Part shown: positions 1 to 10,287 of the stretch, piece after piece
How the letters are laid out: each line of letters opens with the position of its first letter
How positions within the stretch are numbered: position 1 is the first letter of the stretch
DNA from: Thiobacillus sp. 0-1251
GTDB taxonomy: Bacteria > Pseudomonadota > Gammaproteobacteria > Burkholderiales > Thiobacillaceae
Length of the DNA stretch: 64,000 bases
Assembly: GCA_001899305.1 (NCBI GenBank)
Contig: MKWL01000021.1
Coordinates: 124,001-188,000, forward strand
Direction of reading: 5' to 3'
The notes under the pieces: generated by a model
What the model saw: only the letters and a program-made list of their open reading frames with translations
What the model was told of the DNA's origin: nothing
The model's database searches: none
Translations under genes and position numbers: made by a program

Positions 1-534
1 AAGCCCGAACTCGACACCTCCGTCGAGCAGCTGGTGGAAGACATCTACAAGCCGGTGCGTACCTTCCTGGAGCACAAGGACTACACTACGGCGATCGACG
101 TCAACCCCAACTACATCACGCCCAAGATGCTGCAGTTCCGTCTGCAGAAGATCATGGACGAGTATGTTGCCGGCGTCGCGACCTACTACACGACCAATGC
201 CAACATGCTGGGCGTGGCGGAAGACAAGCTGAACATGCTGAAGGAAGACGCGGAGAAGATGCGTGCGAAGGACCTGCACGAACTGCTGCGCGCGTGGGAA
301 AACTACCACCGCATCCTGACGGCCGAAGCCCACATGAAGCACATCCAGTTCCGTGAAGAAAGCCGTTACCCCGGCTTCTACTACCGCATGGACAAGAACT
401 TTGTCGATGAGGAAAACTGGCACTGCTTCGTGAACTCGGTCTACGACAAGAACTCCAAACAGTGGAACTGCTTCAAGCGCGCCCACGTGGATCTGGTCGA
501 CAAGTCCAAGCTGTTCAAGCCCGCTGCCCACTGA
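1..534 (+). CDS. aprA: Adenylylsulfate reductase alpha subunit, C-terminal part (partial)
   Basis: This is the 3' end of a gene that begins before the window; the reading frame is open from base 1. AprA is the FAD-containing subunit of dissimilatory APS reductase. In sulfur oxidisers it works in reverse in the cytoplasm, joining sulfite and AMP to make APS. The 177 visible residues hold the characteristic AprA C-terminus, including ESRYPGFYYRMD and NFVDEENWHCFVNS. The FAD domain is outside the window. A strong intrinsic terminator follows the stop codon, so this is the last gene of its operon (presumably aprBA). Identification is firm; the oxidative direction is inferred from the neighbouring CO2-fixation accessory genes. 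Confidence 0.95.
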   Translation, partial: KPELDTSVEQLVEDIYKPVRTFLEHKDYTTAIDVNPNYITPKMLQFRLQKIMDEYVAGVATYYTTNANMLGVAEDKLNMLKEDAEKMRAKDLHELLRAWENYHRILTAEAHMKHIQFREESRYPGFYYRMDKNFVDEENWHCFVNSVYDKNSKQWNCFKRAHVDLVDKSKLFKPAAH

Positions 535-556
535 TTCATTAGGTTCGCAGTGAACT

Positions 557-585
557 CCGGGCGCCTAACGGCGCCCGGTTTTTTT
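557..585 (+). terminator. Intrinsic terminator after aprA
   Basis: A 9-bp GC-only stem (CCGGGCGCC / GGCGCCCGG) with a 4-nt loop is followed directly by seven T residues. It separates aprA from the next gene. Confidence 0.93.
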
Positions 586-713
586 CCGGCAGCGATACCA
601 GCAAGAGCAACAAGGTTGTTCAGCATCCAGCCGAAAGCGCGTAACCTACGCGTTCCCGTTTGTATGTTGTTTTTTGAAGTGAGGGGCCAGGCCCCGGAAG
701 GTAAGGTAGTGAG

Positions 714-1625
714 ATGAACGAAGCCGAATTCAAGGACATGATTGCCGATTCCCCGTTTGCGGGGAGCCCGGTCAAACCCATCATGCTGGCGGAAGACGCG
801 AAACTGCAGTTCCGTTGCCACCGCGACGTCAAATGCTGGAACGCCTGCTGTTCCAACATCGACATTCCGCTGACACCCTATGATGTCCTGCGCCTGAAAA
901 AGCGCCTGGACATGTCGTCGGGCGAATTTCTCAAGCAGTACTCGGTCCCGTTCGAGATGGACAAGGACGGCATGCCGGGCATCAAGCTGAACCCGGTCGA
1001 GGGCGGCACCGCCTGCCAGTTCATGACGCCCGAGGGCTGCGGCGTCTACGAAGACCGCCCCACGGCCTGCCGCTACTACCCGGTCGCCCTGCTGACCATG
1101 CGCCGCTCCGACGAATACGTCGACCGCAGCGCCTATGCGATGGTCAAGGAGCCGCACTGCCTTGGCCATTTCGAGGACAAGACCCAGACCATCGAGGAAT
1201 ACCGCCGCGAACAGGGCGTGGACGAATACGACCGGAAGGCCCATGCATGGCGCCAGCTGGTGGTCAAACGCAAATCAGCCGGCCCCGCCATCGGCAAGCC
1301 GACCCCGGTTTCCAACCAACTCTTCTTCATGGCGAGCTACGACGTCGATCGTTTCCGCGCCTTCGTCATGAGCCCGAGTTTCAACGACACCTACGACATC
1401 CCGGTCGACGTCATGGCGCTGCTGATCGCCGACGATGAGGCCCTGCTCGACTTCGGCCTGAATTTCCTGCGCCACACCCTGTTCGGCGAGAAATTTGTCG
1501 AGGAACGCCCGGACGCCTACGAAAAGCGTCTGGCACGTCGCCGCGCCCTGGCCGAGCAGGAGAAAGAAGCCGAGTTCCAGCAAAAGATGGCGCTGGAGGA
1601 CGACAAGTATTCGGGCGAGCATTGA
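714..1625 (+). CDS. YkgJ-family cysteine-cluster (Fe-S) protein
   Basis: A 303-residue cytoplasmic protein with the YkgJ/UPF0153 cysteine cluster: C35, C41, C45 and C46 in the stretch CHRDVKCWNACC, then C101, C109 and C119 in the ACQF..GCGVYEDRPTACRYYP motif. Such clusters are thought to bind a zinc or iron-sulfur centre; the family has no settled reaction. The C-terminal third is charged and probably helical (ARRRALAEQEKEAEFQQK). It starts about 130 bp after the aprA terminator, so it probably has its own promoter. The next gene starts about 8 bp after its stop if the ATG at 1634 is used. Family is confident; function is unknown. Confidence 0.85.
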   Translation: MNEAEFKDMIADSPFAGSPVKPIMLAEDAKLQFRCHRDVKCWNACCSNIDIPLTPYDVLRLKKRLDMSSGEFLKQYSVPFEMDKDGMPGIKLNPVEGGTACQFMTPEGCGVYEDRPTACRYYPVALLTMRRSDEYVDRSAYAMVKEPHCLGHFEDKTQTIEEYRREQGVDEYDRKAHAWRQLVVKRKSAGPAIGKPTPVSNQLFFMASYDVDRFRAFVMSPSFNDTYDIPVDVMALLIADDEALLDFGLNFLRHTLFGEKFVEERPDAYEKRLARRRALAEQEKEAEFQQKMALEDDKYSGEH

Positions 1626-1633
1626 TTCCGCCG

Positions 1634-2095
1634 ATGCGAAGCCTGATTGGACTGACGGTGCTCGTACTGGCGCTCGCTTCTCACGCGGAAGCCGCCACGC
1701 TCAACAAATGCATCGATGCCAAGGGTGAGGTTACGTATTCCAACCTCCCCTGCCACAATGCCCGGGAAGTTCGTACCGTCGAAATCGATCCCGCACCGCA
1801 ACCCGACCCTGTACAAGCGCAGCCCGCTCAGCCAGCTATTGTTCCGACATCCAAGCCGAAATCCCCGCCCACGGAATCTGCCCCCCCGATTCGCCTCGAA
1901 ACCCGGCGCGCCAGCGCGCCCCCGCCTTCACGGGCTTCGGCGAGCAAATGCGACACACTGACCAACAAGCTTGGACAAGTGTTCGACAAGATGGATCAGG
2001 CACGCCGCAAAGGGTATACACAAAAACAAATGGATGCATGGAACCTGCAAGTCAAAGAGCTCGAACGCAAAAAACAGCTGTCCGGCTGCTTCTGA
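1634..2095 (+). CDS. DUF4124 domain-containing exported protein
   Basis: About 153 residues. The ATG at 1634 gives a clean signal peptide ([20 protein letters not shown], cleavage before ATLNKC), so it is preferred to an upstream TTG at 1622. The mature N-terminus [18 protein letters not shown] is the DUF4124 signature, a small cysteine-paired periplasmic or outer-membrane-associated domain. A proline-rich linker follows (about residues 55-105), then a short charged helix ending in C-F. It probably shares a transcript with the gene upstream. No function is known for the family. Confidence 0.8.
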   Translation: MRSLIGLTVLVLALASHAEAATLNKCIDAKGEVTYSNLPCHNAREVRTVEIDPAPQPDPVQAQPAQPAIVPTSKPKSPPTESAPPIRLETRRASAPPPSRASASKCDTLTNKLGQVFDKMDQARRKGYTQKQMDAWNLQVKELERKKQLSGCF

Positions 2096-2108
2096 AAGTC
2101 TCCCGACC

Positions 2109-2921
2109 ATGAATGCCCGCACCCTCGACCCAGCCCACCACCTCATCGAAAAAGAGCCCTACTACGAGGCTGTCGGGGAGGAAATCCAGCTGTTCGAAGC
2201 CGCCTACCGGCAGCAGATTCCGGTACTGCTGAAGGGCCCCACCGGCTGCGGCAAGACGCGCTTCATGGAACACATGGCGTGGCGGCTCAAACGGCCGCTG
2301 ATCACGGTGTCGTGCCACGATGATCTCACCGCCTCCGACCTGGTCGGCCGCTACCTGGTCAAGGGCGGCGAAACCGTGTGGGTCGACGGCCCGCTGACCC
2401 GCGCGGTGCGCTGCGGTGGCATCTGCTATCTGGATGAAATCGTCGAGGCACGCAAGGACACCATGGTCGTGATCCATCCGCTGGCCGACGACCGCCGTAC
2501 CCTGCCGATGGAAAAGCTCGGCCAGATCGTCGAGGCGCCCCCCGAGTTCTGCCTGGCCATTTCCTACAATCCCGGTTACCAAAGTGTGCTGAAGGACCTC
2601 AAGCAATCGACCCGGCAGCGCTTCGTCGCACTCGAATTCGACTACCCGTCGGCCGCGCTCGAACGACGCATCGTCGCCAGCGAATCCGGTGTATCCGACG
2701 CCATCGCCGACAATCTCGTCCGTTTCGCGCAGATGACGCGCAATCTCAAGGGCAGCGGGCTTGAGGAAGGCGCGTCCACGCGGCTGCTGGTACATGCCGG
2801 CAAGCTGATCGCCGACGGCGTGAGCCCAGTCACCGCCTGCAAAGCCGCCGTCGCCCAGGCGGTCACCGATGACGCCGACATGCTCAAAGCGATCCAGGAG
2901 CTGTCCTCCTCCATCTTCTGA
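2109..2921 (+). CDS. cbbQ: CbbQ/NirQ/NorQ-family MoxR-type AAA+ ATPase
   Basis: A 270-residue AAA+ ATPase of the MoxR class. The Walker A motif is GPTGCGKT (43-50), Walker B is GICYLDE (about 104-110), and the C-terminal CbbQ domain is present. In autotrophs CbbQ forms a hexamer that, with CbbO, removes inhibitory sugar phosphates from Rubisco; homologues NirQ/NorQ mature nitric oxide reductase. The ATG at 2109 is chosen over an upstream in-frame start (1971) because the latter would overlap the preceding gene by over 120 bp. The stop overlaps the cbbO start by one base (TGATG), showing tight coupling. Rubisco genes are not adjacent, so the client is inferred. Confidence 0.88.
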   Translation: MNARTLDPAHHLIEKEPYYEAVGEEIQLFEAAYRQQIPVLLKGPTGCGKTRFMEHMAWRLKRPLITVSCHDDLTASDLVGRYLVKGGETVWVDGPLTRAVRCGGICYLDEIVEARKDTMVVIHPLADDRRTLPMEKLGQIVEAPPEFCLAISYNPGYQSVLKDLKQSTRQRFVALEFDYPSAALERRIVASESGVSDAIADNLVRFAQMTRNLKGSGLEEGASTRLLVHAGKLIADGVSPVTACKAAVAQAVTDDADMLKAIQELSSSIF

Positions 2922-5037
2922 TGGCACAGCAACAACTGACAACAGCCGAGATGGAGGCCAGCCTCCACATCTGGCTGGACACCGAATTCACCTATTTCAA
3001 GGTCGAGCAGCTCGCAGCCGAACTCGCCACGCTGACGCGCGACGAGCAGGATTTCATCCTCGGCTGGATACGCCGCATCGCTTCCACCCATATCACGCTG
3101 GCCTGGCAGTTCGGCCGCCGCGCGCCGGCCCTGCTGTCGCGCATGGAGCGGCGCCTGCTGGAAGCATGGGCGGTGCATACCTGCGACGTGTTCGACCGCA
3201 CAGGCCTGCAGACCGCCCTCCGGGTGATGGAAGAAGTCGACAGCTTCGACGCGGCTCAGCACCGGAACGATGCGGCCGGTGCGCTGTTCGATGACATCGC
3301 GCCCATCCTGGGGAATTTCGTCTGCGGCCTCTCGGGACGGCGGCTGCGCATCGAGGAGGGCGATGCCGCCTGGACCGACGGCGAGCGGATCATATTGCCG
3401 CCGCTGATCGCCGCGTTGCCGGACCTCGACGACAACTTCCAGCTGGCCAAGATCACGGTCGCGTTGCTGTGGGCGCAAACCCGTTACGGCACCTTGCGCG
3501 CCGATCTCACTGGCATCGCCACGAAATATGCCGATCCCGAGCGCGCACTCGCCCGTCTGTACGCATTGGAAACCCTTCGCCTGAGTGCGCGCATCGCCCG
3601 CGAACTGCCCGGCTTATACCGGCAAATGCAGCGCCTGCGTGCACAGCTCGATCCTGGGTTGCCACCGAGTTGGCAACGGTTCGAGGCCCGGCTTGCCGCC
3701 GATCAGGCCACGCTGGACGACAGCCTGGCCCTGCTCGATGCCGCGTACGAGGATGTCGACTGCCCGCAGTGGAGCGATCAGGGTTGTCTGCGTCCGGATG
3801 CGATTGCCGCCGCCCGCACGGCCCGGCTGGACAAGGAAAAAGCGCGACTGCGCATCAAGCTGGCCGAACTGTTGGAGGAGCAGACGGCCGCGCAACCCGA
3901 TCCGCAGACCGCCGCGGAAACACCGCCTGAGCTGAACGTGACGCCACGCGATGAAAACGGCCTGCTCGATTTCGAGATCACCCTCGACGACGCTCCGATC
4001 GCACCGCCCGACGGCGTCAAGCAGCTGCTGACCTCGGTCTATCTCGATTTCGGCGAGATCCCGCCGGACTACCTGACCCCCGCCGGCGACGGCGAATACG
4101 ACCCGAACCTCGTCTTCGACCAGCCCGAGGATCCCGATGCCGTGTGGCACGGCACCTATCACGAGAAAGGTGCCGAACTGTATCCCGAGTGGGATCACGG
4201 CCGCCAGCATTACCGCAAGAACTGGTGCGTGATGCGGGAAAAAACCGTCACCCCGGCCTACGACGACTTCTACCGCGACACGCTCGGCAAACACGCTGGC
4301 GTGGTCAAGCACCTGCGCCGGAAATTCGAAGCGTTGCGCGACGAGAACCGGATCGAGAAGCGGCAGGTCCAGGGCGACGAGATCGACCTCGATGCATTGA
4401 TCGAAGCCCTCGCCGATGCGAAGGATGGCAGCGAAATGAGCGACCGCCTGTTCGTGCGCCTGCACCGTGCCGAACGCAACATCGCCGTGGCCTTCCTGGT
4501 CGACATGAGCGGCTCGACCAAGGGCTGGATCAACGAGGCCGAGCGCGAAGCGCTGATCCTGTTGTGCGAGGCGCTGGAACTGCTGGGCGACCGCTATGCG
4601 ATCTACGGATTTTCCGGCACCACGCGCAAGCGTTGCGAACTGTTCCGCATCAAAACCTTCGACGAGCGCTACGATGACGAGGTCAAGGCGCGCATCTCCG
4701 GCATCCGTCCGCAGGAATACACCCGCATGGGCTTTGCCCTGCGCCACATGACCAAGCTGCTGAATCAGGTCGAGGCGAAAACCCGCGTGCTGGTCACGCT
4801 CTCAGACGGCCGTCCGGATGACTATTTCGACGTCTATCGCGGCCAATACGGCATCGAGGACACGCGCATGGCGCTGCTGGAGGCGGCACGCACCGGCATC
4901 CATCCCTTCTGCATCACGCTCGATCGCGACGCGCGCGACTACCTGCCGCACATGTATGGCGCGGCGCGTTACATCATCCTGGACGACGTGCGACAATTGC
5001 CGGTGAAAGTCACCGACATCTACCGCCGCATCACGAC

Positions 5038-5041
<4 letters not shown>
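2921..5041 (+). CDS. cbbO: CbbO/NorD-family protein with VWA domain
   Basis: A 706-residue partner of CbbQ. It has a long helical N-terminal region, an acidic middle (EITLDDAPI...), and a C-terminal von Willebrand A domain with the MIDAS motif DMSGST (about residue 528) and the second motif TLSDGRPDD. CbbO bridges the CbbQ hexamer and the substrate enzyme, and the MIDAS metal site contacts the client. Length agrees with the family (700-780). It is translationally coupled to cbbQ at its start and overlaps the next gene by four bases (ATGA). NorD is the alternative name if the client is nitric oxide reductase; no nor genes are visible. Confidence 0.87.
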
Positions 5042-6383
<1,342 letters not shown>

Positions 6384-6402
6384 CTAATTGGCCCCGCACA
6401 AA

Positions 6403-6433
6403 CAAAAAAGCCCCATCCGGCGGACAGGGCTTT
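6403..6433 (-). terminator. Intrinsic terminator between rpmA and obg
   Basis: Read on the - strand, AAAGCCC and GGGGCTT form a stem around the loop and are followed by a run of six T. It would end or attenuate the rplU-rpmA transcript before obg. Confidence 0.75.
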
Positions 6434-6466
6434 CTGGCGAACGAGTCGGACTCAGTTCAATTCGAT

Positions 6467-6730
6467 TCAGGCTGCGACCGGCTCGATGCGAACGACACGG
6501 CGACGGGCAGCGCCCTTGACCTCGAACTTGACCGTGCCGTCGGCCTTGGCGAACAGGGTGTGGTCCTTGCCGATACCGACGTTGTCGCCGGGATGGAATT
6601 GAGTGCCGCGCTGACGCACGATGATGTTGCCTGCCAGGACCAGTTCGCCGCCGTAGCGCTTCACGCCCAGACGCTTCGACTCCGAATCGCGACCGTTACG
6701 CGAACTGCCGCCTGCTTTCTTGTGTGCCAT
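6467..6730 (-). CDS. rpmA: 50S ribosomal protein L27
   Basis: An 87-residue L27 with the conserved N-terminus [20 protein letters not shown], which reaches the peptidyl-transferase centre, and the motif [17 protein letters not shown]. The gap to rplU is only 12 bp, so the two are one operon. Length and sequence are typical. Confidence 0.98.
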   Translation of the reverse strand: MAHKKAGGSSRNGRDSESKRLGVKRYGGELVLAGNIIVRQRGTQFHPGDNVGIGKDHTLFAKADGTVKFEVKGAARRRVVRIEPVAA

Positions 6731-6742
6731 GTTATGTGCTCC

Positions 6743-7054
6743 TTATGCGGTGATGCCGCCGATTTGCACTTCGGTGAAGTACTGGCGATGGCCCTGGCTC
6801 TTGCGATAGTGCTTGCGGCGGCGCATCTTGAAAATCTTGATCTTGTCGCCGCGTGCCTGGTTCAGCACGGTGGCCGTGACCGTGGCGCCACGAAGCATGG
6901 GGGCACCCATCTTGATGTCGGCACCGTCGCCCACCATCAACACCTGGTCAAAGGTGATCTCGCTGCCGATCTCGGCCTCGAGCTTTTCGATTTTAAGTTT
7001 GTCGCCGGCGCTCACGCGGTATTGCTTGCCGCCGGTTTTGATGACTGCGTACAT
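6743..7054 (-). CDS. rplU: 50S ribosomal protein L21
   Basis: A 103-residue L21, starting [18 protein letters not shown]. An in-frame upstream start at 7111 would add 19 residues that the family lacks, so the ATG at 7054 is used. The C-terminus carries the basic RNA-binding stretch [16 protein letters not shown]. It is the first gene of the rplU-rpmA pair, divergent from ispB, with the shared promoter region at about 7055-7220. Confidence 0.98.
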   Translation of the reverse strand: MYAVIKTGGKQYRVSAGDKLKIEKLEAEIGSEITFDQVLMVGDGADIKMGAPMLRGATVTATVLNQARGDKIKIFKMRRRKHYRKSQGHRQYFTEVQIGGITA

Positions 7055-7223
7055 GGGGGTCTCCAACCAATACGAACCCAGGAAAGCGCGAGATTTTAGC
7101 GGCGAACCCATGGCAAGTCAAACGATTTGACGCGCGCCATGCAGGATTATCCCAGCGCAAGCGATGAAAAACCACGGACAGACTGCTACCATTGCAGGAT
7201 TTCCCCAACAACCAGCCCCTATC

Positions 7224-8192
7224 GTGTCCCTGGAGAGCCTGCAATCCTTTCTGGCCGACGACATGCGCGCCGTCGATCATGTCATCCGCCAAAGCCTGTA
7301 TTCCGACGTGGTGCTGATCCGCCAGGTTTCCGAGTACATCATCAACAGCGGCGGCAAGCGCCTGCGACCTGCCCTGGTCCTGCTGTCGGCCGGCTGCTTC
7401 AATTATCCGGGACGTGCGCACCATGAGCTCGCCGCGGTGGTCGAGTTCATCCACACCGCCACGCTGCTGCATGACGACGTCGTCGACGAATCCGAATTGC
7501 GGCGCGGCCGCGAAACCGCCAATGCGCTCTTCGGCAATGCCGCCAGCGTGCTGGTCGGCGACTTCCTCTACTCGCGCGCCTTCCAGATGATGGTCGCGGT
7601 CGACAATATGGAAGTCATGCGCATCCTGTCGGACGCCACCAATACCATTGCCGAAGGCGAAGTACTGCAGTTGCTCAACTGCCACGACCCCGACATCGAC
7701 GAAGAGAACTACCTGCGCGTCATCCGCTACAAGACCGCCAAACTGTTCGAGGCCGCCGGCCGGCTCGGCGCCGTCATCGGCGGCGGCACCGAAGCGGAAA
7801 AAGAAGCGCTGGCACGCTACGGCATGCATCTGGGCACCGCGTTCCAACTGATCGACGACGTGCTGGACTACTCAGGCGACTTCCTCAAGACCGGCAAGAA
7901 CATCGGTGACGACCTCGCCGAAGGCAAGCCCACCCTGCCGCTGCTGTATGCGATGAAACATGGCACGGCGGAACAGGCCGCCAGCATTCGCCAGGCCATC
8001 GAGCACGGCGGGCTGACTGAATTCCAGAGCGTGCTCGCTGCAATCAAGGATACGCGCGCCCTGCACTACACCCGCGAAGTCGCACAGCAGGAAATTCAAA
8101 CGGCAAATAATGCTATTTCTGCATTACCGGATTCAAAATCCAAATCAGCTTTGCTACAATTAGCGGCTTTCGCGGTTGACCGTAGTTTCTGA
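7224..8192 (+). CDS. ispB: Octaprenyl diphosphate synthase (polyprenyl synthetase)
   Basis: A trans-prenyltransferase that builds the side chain of ubiquinone from FPP and IPP. Both aspartate-rich Mg-binding motifs are visible: LLHDDVVDES (FARM) and LIDDVLDY (SARM), plus GGKRLRP near the N-terminus. A GTG at 7224 aligns with the usual family start (SLESLQSFLADDMRAV). An in-frame ATG at 7164 would add 20 residues and cannot be excluded. The divergent placement from rplU-rpmA is the usual proteobacterial arrangement. Confidence 0.93.
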   Translation: MSLESLQSFLADDMRAVDHVIRQSLYSDVVLIRQVSEYIINSGGKRLRPALVLLSAGCFNYPGRAHHELAAVVEFIHTATLLHDDVVDESELRRGRETANALFGNAASVLVGDFLYSRAFQMMVAVDNMEVMRILSDATNTIAEGEVLQLLNCHDPDIDEENYLRVIRYKTAKLFEAAGRLGAVIGGGTEAEKEALARYGMHLGTAFQLIDDVLDYSGDFLKTGKNIGDDLAEGKPTLPLLYAMKHGTAEQAASIRQAIEHGGLTEFQSVLAAIKDTRALHYTREVAQQEIQTANNAISALPDSKSKSALLQLAAFAVDRSF

Positions 8193-8268
8193 CCGCGTAG
8201 TTTTTTGAATTTCCCGGTAGTCTTCAAAAAAGGGAGCCTGACGTCGGTCCGGCACCCGCCATCTGCCT

Positions 8269-8348
<80 letters not shown>

Positions 8349-8558
8349 GTCATTCCATTCCCATGTTCGCCTGGCACGCCTGTGTCTAAAGCCTGCATCG
8401 CCAACCGGCGGAAGCGGACAGCGCGCTTCTCCTTATCCGCCTGACGGGTCGTTTCGGTCATCTTACCCCGCAAAACTCAAGGCGGACTCCTCCTGATACC
8501 CACTGCACTCGCTCCGAACCACGGCACATTCGGACCTTGCGCACGTTCTGGTGGACGG

Positions 8559-8576
8559 ATAGACTACCCAGTCTAT
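8559..8576. promoter_or_regulatory. Palindrome, probable TetR-family operator
   Basis: A perfect 7-4-7 inverted repeat, ATAGACT-accc-AGTCTAT, ends 16 bp before the tetR start codon. The position suits autorepression of the tetR-RND operon; binding is inferred. Confidence 0.6.
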
Positions 8577-8592
8577 TTTCGAATGGATCGGC

Positions 8593-9195
8593 ATGTCTCC
8601 TGAGCTTGACCCGCCTCACGGCCCCCGCGAACGCTTGCTGGCCGCTGCCTGCGAAGCCTTCCGCGAAGAGGGCTACCAGGTCAGCATCGATCGCATTGCT
8701 GCCCGCGCGCAGGTCGCGCGGCAGACGCTGTACAACCACTTCCATAGCAAGGACGCGCTGTTCGGCGAAGTGGTACGCCATTCCATCCAGTCGGTGCTGG
8801 TGACCCTGGATGGGGACGGCGACGTACGGGCCACGCTGCTGGCCTTTGGCGACGCCTATCGCACACGCCTGTTGAGTCCCGAGGGACTCGCGATCTTTCG
8901 CACCATGGTGGCGGAGGCCCCGCGTTTTCCGGAACTCGCGAAGCAGTTCTTTCGCCAGGGCCCGCACACCACCCGCAAGCGCCTCGCCAAATATCTGGCC
9001 CAGGCCATGGAGGCGGGCGAACTGCGGAAGGATGATCCCGATTTCGCCGCCGAGATGCTGACCGCCGCGCTGATCGATCTGGATCGCTTGCGTGGCCTCA
9101 TCAATTTACAGACCGATTTGCTCAAGCCCACGAAAACGGCGCAGGTGGTGAATTGCTTCCTGCGCGCCTTTGCCCCCGAAAAGGACACACCATGA
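8593..9195 (+). CDS. TetR/AcrR-family transcriptional regulator
   Basis: A 200-residue repressor. The N-terminal helix-turn-helix (about residues 12-60) has the typical pattern RERLLAAACEAFREEGY..IDRIAARAQVARQTLYNHFHSKDALF. The C-terminal half is a ligand domain of the AcrR C-terminal kind. Its stop overlaps the start of the adaptor gene by four bases (ATGA), so regulator and pump are co-translated in one operon. The palindrome just upstream is the likely operator. The inducer is unknown. Confidence 0.9.
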   Translation: MSPELDPPHGPRERLLAAACEAFREEGYQVSIDRIAARAQVARQTLYNHFHSKDALFGEVVRHSIQSVLVTLDGDGDVRATLLAFGDAYRTRLLSPEGLAIFRTMVAEAPRFPELAKQFFRQGPHTTRKRLAKYLAQAMEAGELRKDDPDFAAEMLTAALIDLDRLRGLINLQTDLLKPTKTAQVVNCFLRAFAPEKDTP

Positions 9196-10286
9196 AACGC
9201 TTTGCTCTTCTTGTTGTTCTGCCTCTCCTCACCGCCTGCGGTCCCGATGGCAAATCCGCTCCGGGAGCGGGCGGTCCGCCGGCGGGCATGCCACCACCGG
9301 AAGTAGTGGTGGTTCAGGTGGGAAGCAAGGCCGCCACGCTTACCCAGGAACTGCCGGGTCGCGTGGAAGCCGTCCGCACAGCGCAGGTCCGGGCCCGCGT
9401 CGAGGGCATCGTGGAAAAACGCCTGTTCACGGAAGGCAGCGACGTGCGCGCCGGCCAGCCGCTGTTCCGGCTGGATGACCGCACCTACCGTACTGCCGCG
9501 CAGGCGGCGGAAGCCGATGTGGAGGTGAAGCGGCTCAATCTGTCCCGTGTGGAGTCGCTCCTGCCCATCAAGGCAGTCAGCCAGCAGGAAGTGGATCTGG
9601 CTCGTGCCGCACTGAAACAGTCCGAAGCCCAACTCGCGCGTGCCCGCCTCGACCTGGAGAACACCACGGTGCCCGCCCCCATCTCCGGCCACATCGGCCG
9701 CACCGCGGTGACCGAAGGCGCGCTGGTTGGCCGGAACGACGCCACCCTGCTCGCCACCATCGAACAACTCGAGCCGGTCAACGTGCTGTTCACCCAGCCC
9801 AACGCCGATGTATTGCGCCTGAAAAGCGCGCTCGCCGCCGGCCAGCTGAAGGCAACGGACAGCCGCATCGTGGAGCTCATCCTGGAAAACGGCCAGCCCT
9901 ATTCCCACAAAGGCCGGCTCTTCTTCAGCGACATGAGCGTGGATCCCAGTACCGGCGCTGTCACGTTGAAAGCGGAATTTCCCAATCCGAAACGTCTGCT
10001 GTTGCCGGGCACCTTCGTGCGGGTACGACTGCCCCAGGCCGTCGCGGAAAACGTGATCACCGTGCCGCAACGCGCGGTGATGTCCGGCCCCCAGGGCCAG
10101 TTCGTCCTGCTGGTGGGACCCGAAAACAAGGTGACGCCGCGACCGGTGAAAGTCGGCGCCATGTCAGGGACCGATTTCGTCGTCGAAGACGGTCTCAAGG
10201 ACGGCGAGACCCTGATCGTGGACGGCGTGCAGAAGGCCAAGCCGGGCTCGGTGGTGAAACCCGTCCTCCAGAAACAGGGCAACTGA
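9192..10286 (+). CDS. RND efflux periplasmic adaptor (membrane fusion protein), lipoprotein
   Basis: 364 residues. The lipobox LLTAC puts the lipid-modified cysteine at residue 16, in the inner membrane facing the periplasm. After a proline/glycine linker come the split barrel-sandwich domain (GRVEAVRTAQVRARVEGIV and NTTVPAPISGHIGRT), the coiled-coil hairpin between them, and the beta-barrel domain. It links the RND pump to the outer-membrane channel. The ATG at 9192 is chosen because it gives the lipoprotein signal; the upstream ATG at 9153 would not. Confidence 0.93.
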   Translation: MKRFALLVVLPLLTACGPDGKSAPGAGGPPAGMPPPEVVVVQVGSKAATLTQELPGRVEAVRTAQVRARVEGIVEKRLFTEGSDVRAGQPLFRLDDRTYRTAAQAAEADVEVKRLNLSRVESLLPIKAVSQQEVDLARAALKQSEAQLARARLDLENTTVPAPISGHIGRTAVTEGALVGRNDATLLATIEQLEPVNVLFTQPNADVLRLKSALAAGQLKATDSRIVELILENGQPYSHKGRLFFSDMSVDPSTGAVTLKAEFPNPKRLLLPGTFVRVRLPQAVAENVITVPQRAVMSGPQGQFVLLVGPENKVTPRPVKVGAMSGTDFVVEDGLKDGETLIVDGVQKAKPGSVVKPVLQKQGN

Positions 10287-10287
10287 C

